A stretch of 64,000 bases of DNA from an uncultured Pelagibacteraceae bacterium (GTDB lineage Bacteria; Pseudomonadota; Alphaproteobacteria; Pelagibacterales; Pelagibacteraceae): the NCBI GenBank assembly GCA_902578525.1, contig CACHDJ010000001.1:1-64000 (forward strand). The letters are read 5' to 3'. Of the stretch, positions 52,367-59,712 are shown in pieces. The stretch's first letter is position 1. Every line of letters begins with the position of its first letter. The position numbers and the translations under genes were made by a program. The notes under the pieces were generated by a model, which was not told the origin of the DNA, did no database searches, and saw only the letters and a list, made by a program, of their open reading frames with translations.

Positions 52367-52994
52367 AGTTCCAAAATATTGGAATTCTGCAAAGAAATAT
52401 TTATCAAAAAAAGACAGGGTAATGTCTAAATTGATTAAAAATTACAAAAGTCCATCCGAAACTATTTTAACAACTAGAAGAGATATTTTTTTTTCATTGT
52501 GTAAAAGCATTATTGGCCAACAAATAAGTGTAGCAGCTGCTAATGCAGTCTTTTTAAAATTTAAGAAGAAATGCAATAATAAGATTAACGCTAAAGTAGT
52601 TTCAAATTTAACTTTTAATCAAATTAAAAATTGTGGTTTAAGTCGTCAAAAAGTTATTGGTATAAAAAGTTTAGCACGACAAATAATAAATAAATCTTTT
52701 AATCCAAAACTTATTTCCAATATGAATGATGAAGAAGCTATAATTTATCTATCAAATTTGAGACAAATTGGAAGGTGGTCTGCAGAAATGATATTACTTT
52801 TTACTTATAATAGATCGAATATTTGGCCAATACAAGACATTGGACTTTTAAGAGCAGTTTCTAAAAATTATAAAAAAAATTATTTACCACCACAAAAATT
52901 TTTAGCTACTCTTCAAAAAAAATTTTCACCTTATTGTTCAGTAGCAACATGGTATTTGTGGCGAAGCATAGATCCAGAGCCAATTCAGTATTAA
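52359..52994 (+). CDS. alkA: DNA-3-methyladenine glycosylase II (HhH-GPD family)
   Basis: Base-excision-repair glycosylase removing alkylated purines. The 211-residue protein is the compact AlkA catalytic core: FFSLCKSIIGQQISVAAANAVFLKF near residue 45, the helix-hairpin-helix LRQIGRWSAEMILLF near 130-145 and the catalytic Asp in WPIQDIGLLRAV near residue 160. It lacks the N-terminal domain of E. coli AlkA and an iron-sulfur cluster. Its stop overlaps that of the DUF1330 gene by 4 bases. Confidence 0.88.
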   Translation: MTKVPKYWNSAKKYLSKKDRVMSKLIKNYKSPSETILTTRRDIFFSLCKSIIGQQISVAAANAVFLKFKKKCNNKINAKVVSNLTFNQIKNCGLSRQKVIGIKSLARQIINKSFNPKLISNMNDEEAIIYLSNLRQIGRWSAEMILLFTYNRSNIWPIQDIGLLRAVSKNYKKNYLPPQKFLATLQKKFSPYCSVATWYLWRSIDPEPIQY

Positions 52995-53278
52995 TTACCT
53001 TCTACTATCTGATGATGTCTAATAGTATGGCCATTAAGAATGTTATGGGCTTCCTGATATTCTGTAGAGTCATAGCATTCTACAGCTGTTTTATAATTAG
53101 AAAATTCAACTACAACTATTCTTGGAGAGTTGATACCTTCATTAGTTCTATTTTTTCCACCTCTTACAAGGAATTTTCCTGAAAACTTTTCTATTGCTGG
53201 CTTAGCTTTAAGAGCATACTCTTTTAGTTTTTCTGTATTATTAATTTTTTCATATATACAAACCCAATAACCTTTCAT
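52991..53278 (-). CDS. DUF1330 domain-containing protein
   Basis: 95-residue ferredoxin-fold dimeric alpha-beta barrel-like protein. KGYWVCIYEKINNTEKLKEYALKAKPAIEKFSGKFLVRGG and VVVEFSNYKTAVECYDSTEYQEA are the DUF1330 pattern. The family has no firm function. It is 15 bases downstream of the GT17 gene on the same strand, with no evident functional link. Confidence 0.82.
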   Translation of the reverse strand: MKGYWVCIYEKINNTEKLKEYALKAKPAIEKFSGKFLVRGGKNRTNEGINSPRIVVVEFSNYKTAVECYDSTEYQEAHNILNGHTIRHHQIVEGN

Positions 53279-53293
53279 AATTTTCCTTTCTTA

Positions 53294-54184
53294 TTAATCC
53301 AACCAATCTTTAAATTTCTCTAGATTATTATTTATATATGATGGTAACTTTTTCAATTTATATTTTTCAAGCTTATTTCCATGACCTATCTTTTGTATTT
53401 TCTTATCAACTTTAAGATCATAAATTGCTTGATGATTTTTAATTAGATTATTTATTTGTTCTATAGACAAGGGATTCACATCAAATTCTCTATGATGAAG
53501 ATAAGATTTAAGTTTATGACTTATTTCTTCAGCTGATTTGATATTAGTAAAATGCCAACCACCTTCATTAATAAATTTAATATCTGAAAATTTAGTTTTT
53601 GAAAAAAAAATATCAAATCTATAAAAAGGATATTTTCTATCTTTTATATTCCTTAACCATTGAGGAGATTTTAAATATTTTTTTTTACATGATTTGGTTC
53701 CGACCCAATTATAATTAGGAAATTTTAGATTAAATTTATAATAAAACATCTCTTGATTAAAAAAAATTAATTTTTCTTTTATTTTTCTGAGATCAATATT
53801 TTTTAAATTGGGGATCTCATCAACATCTGAAATTAGTATTAAATCATCATTATCTGCTATTTTAATTCCTTCATTTATAAAATTTCTTTGACTATTTTCT
53901 CTATGAATTGCATTAAAAATATATTTTCGTGATTTTTCATCTTCAGTGTCCTCTTTATTGATTGTTTCTATTTCTTCAGGTTCTTTATCATGTATTAAGT
54001 AGATAATTTTATCTTTAAATTTTGAAAATTTTTCAGCATTAAATTTCAGACTCCTTCGGTCCCCTTTATGAGTGAAATTACTTTCAACAATTACGAAATA
54101 ATCGACCTCTTGATATAAAGTGTTAAGTCTTAGATCTAAAACTATATCCTCGTCAAAATACATAAAACAATCAAAAATTTTCAT
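53294..54184 (-). CDS. Glycosyltransferase family 17 protein
   Basis: 296-residue protein related to family GT17, best known from the eukaryotic beta-1,4-N-acetylglucosaminyltransferase III. The N-terminus IFDCFMYFDEDIVLDLRLNTLYQEVDYFVIVESNFTHKG is the hallmark, followed by LILISDVDEIPNL (a DxD-type acidic motif near residue 118) and the WLRNIKDRKYPFYRFD and GGWHFTNIKSAEEISHKL blocks. No membrane segment is visible, so it probably acts in the cytoplasm on a surface-glycan precursor. The acceptor is unknown. Confidence 0.83.
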   Translation of the reverse strand: MKIFDCFMYFDEDIVLDLRLNTLYQEVDYFVIVESNFTHKGDRRSLKFNAEKFSKFKDKIIYLIHDKEPEEIETINKEDTEDEKSRKYIFNAIHRENSQRNFINEGIKIADNDDLILISDVDEIPNLKNIDLRKIKEKLIFFNQEMFYYKFNLKFPNYNWVGTKSCKKKYLKSPQWLRNIKDRKYPFYRFDIFFSKTKFSDIKFINEGGWHFTNIKSAEEISHKLKSYLHHREFDVNPLSIEQINNLIKNHQAIYDLKVDKKIQKIGHGNKLEKYKLKKLPSYINNNLEKFKDWLD

Positions 54185-54232
54185 AATTACTTTTTAATCT
54201 TTTTTATTTTTTTTTATATGATAAATAAATTT

Positions 54233-54754
54233 ATGGCAGACAAGTTAATTATTTCTTTTAAAGAGTATACCCAGATTGTTGAAAAACTAGCAATTGAAAT
54301 TCATAAAAATTACAAACCTACTGTTTTAGTGGGTATTATGAGAGGTGCTGCTCCGATAATTGATATCTTATCCAGAGTTTTTAAATTGCCCATAGCCTAC
54401 ATAGTAATTCAAAGTTACTCAGGTAAAGGAATAGAGGATAAACAGGGACAGCTTATGTTTGCAAGAGAAATTAGCTCGCTAGCCTCTGAAAAAGATTTTA
54501 ATCGGGTATTATTAATAGATGATTTATCAGACACAGGACTTACATTAAATAAAAGTATTGAGTGGTTAAAGAATTATGGACCTACTAAAAATTATATCAG
54601 TGAAGTAAAGACAGCTTGTTTATGGAAAAAAAAGTCTTCAAAGTTTGAACCAGATTTCTGTGCAGTAAAATTAGATTCAGACCCTTGGATTGTCCAGCCA
54701 ACTGAGCATTATGAGGAATTGAGTATTGAGGATATTATTAAAAAAAATAAATAG
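54233..54754 (+). CDS. Purine phosphoribosyltransferase (Gpt/Hpt-like)
   Basis: Type I phosphoribosyltransferase that joins a base to PRPP. The PRPP-binding loop is LLIDDLSDTGLTLNKS near residue 100; VLVGIMRGAAPIIDILSRVF near 27-46 supplies the N-terminal part of the site. I start at the ATG giving MADKLIISF, which aligns with related Gpt proteins; an ATG 15 bases upstream (54218) is also possible. It sits tail to tail with an NCS2 purine permease, with only a terminator hairpin between them, which supports a role in purine salvage (hypoxanthine, xanthine or guanine). Confidence 0.83.
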   Translation: MADKLIISFKEYTQIVEKLAIEIHKNYKPTVLVGIMRGAAPIIDILSRVFKLPIAYIVIQSYSGKGIEDKQGQLMFAREISSLASEKDFNRVLLIDDLSDTGLTLNKSIEWLKNYGPTKNYISEVKTACLWKKKSSKFEPDFCAVKLDSDPWIVQPTEHYEELSIEDIIKKNK

Positions 54755-54776
54755 GGCTAGATCTTACTAGCCCTAT
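54751..54776. terminator. Bidirectional hairpin terminator between the phosphoribosyltransferase and NCS2 genes
   Basis: Perfect 10-base inverted repeat ATAGGGCTAG/CTAGCCCTAT around the loop ATCTTA. On the minus strand it is followed by a T8 run, so it is a canonical intrinsic terminator for the permease gene; on the plus strand the following tract is TAAAAAATTTT. It overlaps the stop codon of the phosphoribosyltransferase gene and ends 9 bases from the permease stop. Confidence 0.85.
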
Positions 54777-54785
54777 TAAAAAATT

Positions 54786-56096
54786 TTAAGCAACTGCAAA
54801 ACTTACTACACTAAGAATTGCAATAACCCAAATAGCTGGTGAAGTAGTTGAAAACTTACCAGTAAATATTTTGATTAATGCATAAGAAACAAATGCTAAA
54901 GCAATTCCATTACTTATACTATAAGTTAATGGCATTGATATCATAGCAAGTATTGCTGGAGCAGACTCTGAAATATCGTTCCATTCTATATCTGTAATGT
55001 TCCTGATGAATAGAACAGAAACAAAAAGTAAAGCTGCACCATCTATTTGTTTTGGTAAGCTAGTTGCTAGCGGCGCAAAAAATATACATGCTAAAAACAA
55101 AACACCTATCACTAGAGATGTCATTCCAGTCTTACCACCAGCTTTTACTCCAGCACCAGATTCTACATAACTCGTTACTGTTGTTGTTCCCATCATAGCA
55201 CCAGCAACTGTACCAACACTATCGGATAACATAGCTTTATTTATGTCTTGAACTTTACCTTGCTTATCTACTTTTCCAGCAACGTTTGCAACTGAAGTTA
55301 AAGTTCCAGCTGTATCAAAAAAGTCAATAAATAATAAAGTGAATATTACTGTAGACATTCCAGCTGTCATTGCAGCAGATAAATCAAATTCGAAAAGATA
55401 TGTCATTGGGGGAGGTGAACTTGCTAAACCATTAAATTTAGCCAGGCCTGAAGCCCATGCAATAATGCTAAAGACCAAAATACCAATGATAATATTTCCT
55501 TTAACATTCATCTTTTCTAATACAATTATTGCTATAAAAGTTGCACACCCTAAAAGAACTAATGGATCACTCAAATTACCTAACTGCACTAAAGTTACAG
55601 GGTTATCAACTACAACTTCCATAATTTGTAGACCGATAATTGCTAGGAATAACCCGATACCAGCTCCGATACCTAATTTTAAACTTTTAGGTATAGAATT
55701 AATTAACCAAGCTCTTATAGGTGTAAGAGATATAATTAAAAATAATACACCAGCCACTAATACTGCCCCTAACGCTTCTTGAGGTGTGTAACCCATTCCT
55801 GCACAAACTCCAAAAGCAACAAAAGCGTTAATTCCCATTCCTGGAGCTAGTCCAATAGGCCAAGTTTTGCCGTAAAAAGCCATAATGAAACATGCCAATG
55901 CCGTTGCTAATATTGTTGCGGTATATACTGCGCCGAAATCAAAGAAACCTTTTTCGGGTCCAGCGAATTCTCCCGATAAGATAAATGGATTTAAAAACAT
56001 GATATACGCCATTGTTAAGAAAGTAGTTACGCCAGCAATAACTTCTGTTTTAAAATCTGTATTGTGTTTTTTATAATTAAAATATTTGTCTAACAT
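54786..56096 (-). CDS. NCS2-family nucleobase permease (adenine/guanine/hypoxanthine type)
   Basis: Membrane transporter of the AzgA/PbuG-like branch of NCS2, 436 residues with about 12-14 helices. Signatures: NTDFKTEVIAGVTTFLTMAYIMFLNP, GLAPGMGINAFVAFGVCAGMG (first substrate-binding segment), FDTAGTLTSVANVAGKVD, and TTTVTSYVESGAGVKAGGKTG (second binding segment). It likely imports purine bases for the adjacent phosphoribosyltransferase. The Shine-Dalgarno can be buried in a leader hairpin (see the leader feature). Confidence 0.92.
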   Translation of the reverse strand: MLDKYFNYKKHNTDFKTEVIAGVTTFLTMAYIMFLNPFILSGEFAGPEKGFFDFGAVYTATILATALACFIMAFYGKTWPIGLAPGMGINAFVAFGVCAGMGYTPQEALGAVLVAGVLFLIISLTPIRAWLINSIPKSLKLGIGAGIGLFLAIIGLQIMEVVVDNPVTLVQLGNLSDPLVLLGCATFIAIIVLEKMNVKGNIIIGILVFSIIAWASGLAKFNGLASSPPPMTYLFEFDLSAAMTAGMSTVIFTLLFIDFFDTAGTLTSVANVAGKVDKQGKVQDINKAMLSDSVGTVAGAMMGTTTVTSYVESGAGVKAGGKTGMTSLVIGVLFLACIFFAPLATSLPKQIDGAALLFVSVLFIRNITDIEWNDISESAPAILAMISMPLTYSISNGIALAFVSYALIKIFTGKFSTTSPAIWVIAILSVVSFAVA

Positions 56097-56099
56097 TTG

Positions 56100-56115
56100 T
56101 CCTCCTAATAGAGGA
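56100..56115 (-). promoter_or_regulatory. Hairpin covering the Shine-Dalgarno of the NCS2 permease gene
   Basis: In the mRNA, UCCUC (56115-56111) can pair with GAGGA (56104-56100) around a six-base loop. The downstream arm and last loop base hold the AGGAGG Shine-Dalgarno (56106-56101), which lies 4 bases before the ATG. The sequence permits a compact translational switch; no purine-riboswitch aptamer is recognisable upstream. Confidence 0.45.
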
Positions 56116-56222
56116 AAATTATTTGATTCTATTTAAAAATACTCTCATAAAGTCTATTTTATTCACAAAATTCAACTTAGAAGTTTATATTTATGCCACA
56201 ATTATCTTGTAAAGTTAATTTT

Positions 56223-56528
56223 ATGCAAAATTTTAAAATTATTTTAATTACTTTTATTATTTCAATATTATTGCTGGGATGTCAGACGGTAAAAGAAAAA
56301 ACAGATTCTATAGTTGAGAAAGAGAACGAAAAATTAAGTAAATTTATTGGAAAATCCTCAAGCGAACTACAAATGGAACTTGGAAATCCTGATGAGGATT
56401 TTAAGAACGAAAAAGGTAATTTAGAGCTAGTCTATAATACCAAAAAATATTTAATACCGTGCGAAAGAAGATTTGAAATAAATTCAGATAATATTGTTAT
56501 AGGCTTTGTGTCTAACGGGTGTTTTTGA
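56223..56528 (+). CDS. Small hypothetical lipoprotein
   Basis: 101-residue protein with a lipoprotein signal: MQNFK, a hydrophobic stretch, and lipobox LLLGC with the Cys at about residue 20. The mature part has a Lys/Glu-rich helix, then FIGKSSSELQMELGNPDEDFKNEKGNLELVYN, whose GxS..LxxxLGxPD pattern recalls the SmpA/OmlA (BamE-like) fold, and ends with two cysteines (IPCERR, SNGCF) that could form a disulfide. I start at the ATG at 56223, which gives a normal signal peptide; an in-frame ATG 30 bases upstream would add a polar extension. Function unknown. Confidence 0.72.
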   Translation: MQNFKIILITFIISILLLGCQTVKEKTDSIVEKENEKLSKFIGKSSSELQMELGNPDEDFKNEKGNLELVYNTKKYLIPCERRFEINSDNIVIGFVSNGCF

Positions 56529-56534
56529 TTTACA

Positions 56535-56557
56535 CTTGCGAGGAGAATCCTCGCAAG
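56535..56557. terminator. Hairpin between the lipoprotein and hsp20 genes
   Basis: Perfect 10-base inverted repeat CTTGCGAGGA/TCCTCGCAAG around GAA, centred in the 40-base gap between two converging genes. It is G+C-rich compared with its surroundings. The T tracts on either side are weak, so it may act as a terminator in both directions or as an mRNA 3'-end stabiliser. Confidence 0.7.
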
Positions 56558-56568
56558 CAAGGTTTTAC

Positions 56569-57015
56569 TTATTTAATTTCAATAAGTTTTTTCTTTTTTT
56601 GCTCTGGAACAATTCTCTCACAAGATATTGTTAAAAGACCATCTTTTAGTTCTGCACCATCTACTTTTACATCGTCAGCGATAGTAAATGATCTTGCAAA
56701 TTGTCTTTGAGAAATACCTTTATGTATAATTTCTCCATCAGCATTTTTATCTTCAGATTTATTAACTTGTTTAGTTCTTACAGTTAATAAATTATCTTCA
56801 AACTCAACTTCAACATCTTTTTTATTGAAACCAGCTAAAGCAACTTCTATTGCATAGTTATCTTTACCTACTTTTCTGATGTTGTAAGGTGGGTAGTTTG
56901 ATTGCATTGTCAAAGCACCATTCCCAAGCATATTTTCAAATTGATCAAACATATCGTCAAAACCAATTGAAAAAGGTCTTAGTGAGTTAAATATAGATAT
57001 ATCCTTACTTGTCAT
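56569..57015 (-). CDS. ibpA: Hsp20/IbpA-type small heat-shock protein
   Basis: ATP-independent chaperone that holds unfolded proteins. The N-terminus FNSLRPFSIGFDDMFDQFENML is typical of the IbpA class. The alpha-crystallin domain covers residues ~38-132 (YAIEVALAGFNKKDVEVEFEDNLLTV, ISQRQFARSFTIADDVKVDGAELKDGLLTISCERIVPEQ). The length of 148 residues fits. A strong AGGAGG lies 6 bases before the ATG. The leader contains two hairpins and a heat-shock-like promoter, resembling a ROSE RNA thermometer, so expression is probably heat controlled at two levels. Confidence 0.95.
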   Translation of the reverse strand: MTSKDISIFNSLRPFSIGFDDMFDQFENMLGNGALTMQSNYPPYNIRKVGKDNYAIEVALAGFNKKDVEVEFEDNLLTVRTKQVNKSEDKNADGEIIHKGISQRQFARSFTIADDVKVDGAELKDGLLTISCERIVPEQKKKKLIEIK

Positions 57016-57072
57016 AATATCCTCCTTTTTTAAGCAAGTTTATTTTTTATAAGCCCCATTAGGCGGCTTATG
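57016..57072 (-). ncRNA. ROSE-like RNA thermometer in the hsp20 leader
   Basis: Two hairpins lie between the predicted start site and the hsp20 ATG. Hairpin 1 (57071-57049) pairs AUAAGCC with GGCUUAU, plus an inner CC/GG with one bulged base. Hairpin 2 pairs CUUGCUU (57038-57032) with AAGGAGG (57027-57021) over a 4-A loop and so buries the Shine-Dalgarno; the pairing is U-A, U-A, C-G, G.G, U-A, U.G, C-G. The UUGCU facing the Shine-Dalgarno with a central G.G pair is the core of ROSE elements, known upstream of alphaproteobacterial and enterobacterial hsp20 genes. Confidence 0.6.
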
Positions 57073-57078
57073 ATCCTT

Positions 57079-57106
57079 ATTTAGTAACTAATTGTTATAT
57101 TTCAAG
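57079..57106 (-). promoter_or_regulatory. Candidate RpoH (sigma-32) promoter of hsp20
   Basis: CTTGAAA (57106-57100) followed by CTAAAT (57084-57079), with 16 bases between CTTGAA and the second box. CTTGAA is the hallmark of heat-shock promoters; the -10 region is a looser match. The start site would fall just before the first leader hairpin. It lies 10 bases beyond the stop of the oligopeptidase B gene. Confidence 0.5.
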
Positions 57107-57115
57107 ATTAGCAAA

Positions 57116-59192
57116 TTAAATTTTTTTTGAAATTTTTAAAGCAAAAGCATAGTCAAGAGCTATTTCTTCAATCGCACCATCTCTTCCAGATTTACCACCA
57201 TGACCAGCATTCATTTCTGTCTTTAATAGCAATAAATTATTGTCTGTTTTAAAGTCTCTTAGTTTAGCTGTGAATTTAGCTGGTTCATCAAATAAAACCC
57301 GATTATCGCTTAAACTTGTTGTAATTAACATATTCGGATAATCCATTTTTTTAATGTTATTATAAGGAGCGTATGAAAATATGTATTCAAAATGGTCTTT
57401 ATTGTCTTTTGCATTTCCAAATTCATCAAATTCTCCAACAGTTAATGGCAAAGAATGATCTAGATTAGTTGTTAAAGAGTCTACAAATGGTACTGCCATT
57501 ATAATTCCTAAAAATAATTCTGGAGCTTGATTTACAACTGCTCCCATTAATAAGCCACCTGCTGATCCACCCATACCTATTATCTTACCTTTAGATGTAT
57601 ATTTGTGATCAATCAAATATTTTGCTGCGTGAATATAATCTTCAAAAGTATTTTTTTTTATTTGTAAGTTTTCCTTCCTTCCACCACTTCATTCCTTTTT
57701 CCATTCCTCCTCTAATATGTGCAGTTGCCCAAATTATATCTCTATCTAATAAACTTATTTTTGTTGATGAAAAGCTAGGACTTATAGAATTTCCATAAGA
57801 CCCATATCCATACAATAATAAATTTGCAGTTCCATCAACTTTAGTTTTTTTATGTCTTGTTATGGTTAAAGGAACCATTCTTCCATCATGAGATTTAAAC
57901 TCTACTCTTTCTACCAAATAATTATTTGAATCATGTCCAGAAGGTATTACTTGTTCTTTTACTAATATTTTGGATTTGTTTAAAAGATTATACAGGTAGA
58001 CCCTCGAAGGTGTTTTTGGAGATGAATATCCTAGGTAAACTTCATCTGTATTTCTATCTTTTTGTCTAAGAGAAATGGTTGGAACATAAATTTTTTCATC
58101 TGAAAAAATCAATTCTTCCTCCAATCCTGTAGAGATATTCTTTATAAAAAGCTTGTCTAATGCATTAGAAGTCTCTGAGCGTATTATCCAGTTTTTTAAA
58201 AATACACAGCCTCCAATTAAAACTTCTTCTTTCGCGGCAATAAAAATTTTCCAATTTTGTTTTTCTAAGCTATCACAAATCTCAATTTTGAAGTCTTCAG
58301 CGTCTTTATTTGTATGATTATAAAATTTGTCATCCCATGAATTTACAGAGTATAAAATTCCTTTTTCTCTTTTTTTTATTAATTTAGGTTCTGGTTTTTT
58401 TTCACTAACCTTAAAATAATATTGTTCAGAGGTATTGTGGTCAGAGGTTGTTATAAAATAGTACTGCTCATCTGAGCTTAAACTAATGCCAACAGTAAAA
58501 GCCTCACTTTTTTCTTCAAAAATTAGCTCGTCTTGATCATTAAAGTTTCCAATCTCATGTCTATAAATTTTTCTTGCTCGATGATTTTTGTCTAGTTTTG
58601 AATAAAAGATATATTTATCATCTAAACTAAAAACGATACTTCCAGATGTATCTTTAATTTCTCTTGTTATAATTTTATCAGTATCAATTTCCCTAATGAA
58701 TATTGTATAATACTCAGATCCTTTGGTATCCAAAGAATAAGCAAGATTTTTATCATTATGGCTAACCTCGAGATCACCTACACCAAAATATTCTACACCC
58801 AGTTTTTTTTTCTCTTTATCTCCATTCCAAATTTCCTCAATTTTATTTGTATTTATCTTTTTTCTTAATTTTATTGAATAATTTCCTTCAACTGTTGTTT
58901 TAGTCCAATATTCATATGTGTGATCTTTATAAGGAAGAGACTCATCATCTAATTTAATTCTACCTTTAATTTCATCAAACAATTTTTTTTGTAAATCTTT
59001 AGTATCTTTTAAATGATATTCTGTGAAATTATTTTCATTAATCAAATATTCTTTAACTTCAGGGTCTAATTTATCTTTATCTTTTAAAACTTCTAAAATA
59101 TTTTTTTGGTGTATCCAGCTATAATTGTCTTCCCAGGTGATATTGTGACAAGATTTTATTTCTGGTTTTTTTCTAAGTTGTGGTACTTTCAT
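57116..59192 (-). pseudogene. ptrB: Oligopeptidase B (S9A prolyl-oligopeptidase family), split by a frameshift in an A9 tract
   Basis: Cytoplasmic serine peptidase cutting after basic residues of small peptides. Two adjacent frames together make a full-length protein of about 691 residues (family ~680-700). The upstream part (59192-57642, 516 codons) has the N-terminal segment and beta-propeller and runs into the catalytic domain (LLYGYGSYG, DRDIIWATAHIRGG) before stopping after EGKLTNKKKYF. The downstream part (57655-57116) continues NTFEDYIHAAKYLIDHK and carries the whole triad: Ser in GMGGSAGG, Asp near LSDNRVLF, His in AGHGGKSGR. Removing one A from the A9 tract (57659-57651) restores one frame. 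It may be a decaying gene, a sequencing error or a slippage-corrected gene; the otherwise intact sequence argues for a recent event. Confidence 0.85.
57651..57659 (-). other. A9 homopolymer at the oligopeptidase B frameshift
   Basis: Nine consecutive A on the coding strand. With eight, the reading is N-K-K-N-T-F-E-D-Y and continues into the C-terminal domain; with nine, the frame ends four codons on at TGA (57644-57642). It is the exact point where the two halves of the gene change frame. Confidence 0.85.
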
Positions 59193-59208
59193 AAAGTAAA
59201 AGGAATAT

Positions 59209-59712
59209 ATGAATATAATAATTTATACATTAGTTATATTGACTATTTTTTATTTTCTGATGAGATTTATTAGTAACATTTCTTCAAAAAAGATATCAAA
59301 AAGTCTAAGAGTTCTAATAATTTTAGGATTAGTTGTTATGGCAATTTTATTTGCTTTAGGGGGCAGATTTTTATTAACATTGCCTCTTACTTTAGCTAGT
59401 TTAGCTTTATTAAAGCTGAAGGGTTTATCTATTTTTCAGTTAATATCACTTTTTAGATTAATTCAAACTTTGAGAAAGTCAGGGAGATTTTCCTTTAATC
59501 AATCAAATTCAAATAATATATCTTCAATATCAGTTTCAGAGGCCTACAAAATTTTAAATTTAGATATGAATAAAAAAATTTCTAAAGATGATGTTAATAA
59601 AGCATATATTAAAATTCAAAAGAAAATTCATCCTGATATTTCACCCGAAACATCAAGATTGTCCTCAATAGTGAATGAGGCAAAAGATATAGTTTTAAAT
59701 GATATCTCTTAA
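59209..59712 (+). CDS. Membrane-anchored J-domain protein
   Basis: 167-residue protein with an N-terminal membrane helix (residues ~2-20) and a second hydrophobic stretch (~35-72). A compact J-domain follows at about residues 105-165: SEAYKILNLDMNKKISKDDVNKAYIKIQKKIHPDISPE, with the DnaK-activating HPD near residue 140. The layout resembles the Tim14/Pam18 and DjlA-like membrane co-chaperones seen in alphaproteobacteria. It diverges from the oligopeptidase B gene with only 16 bases between starts, and its 3' end overlaps the GT9 gene by 4 bases. Confidence 0.82.
   Translation: MNIIIYTLVILTIFYFLMRFISNISSKKISKSLRVLIILGLVVMAILFALGGRFLLTLPLTLASLALLKLKGLSIFQLISLFRLIQTLRKSGRFSFNQSNSNNISSISVSEAYKILNLDMNKKISKDDVNKAYIKIQKKIHPDISPETSRLSSIVNEAKDIVLNDIS

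Noticed and set aside
55339-55782. 147-codon open frame antisense to the NCS2 permease
   Set aside because: It lies wholly inside a gene with clear family motifs on the other strand and its product looks like a low-complexity mirror of the permease codons; no Shine-Dalgarno or domain.
56097-56222. Purine riboswitch in the NCS2 leader
   Set aside because: None of the conserved loop-loop or core nucleotides of the purine aptamer could be found; only the Shine-Dalgarno hairpin remains.
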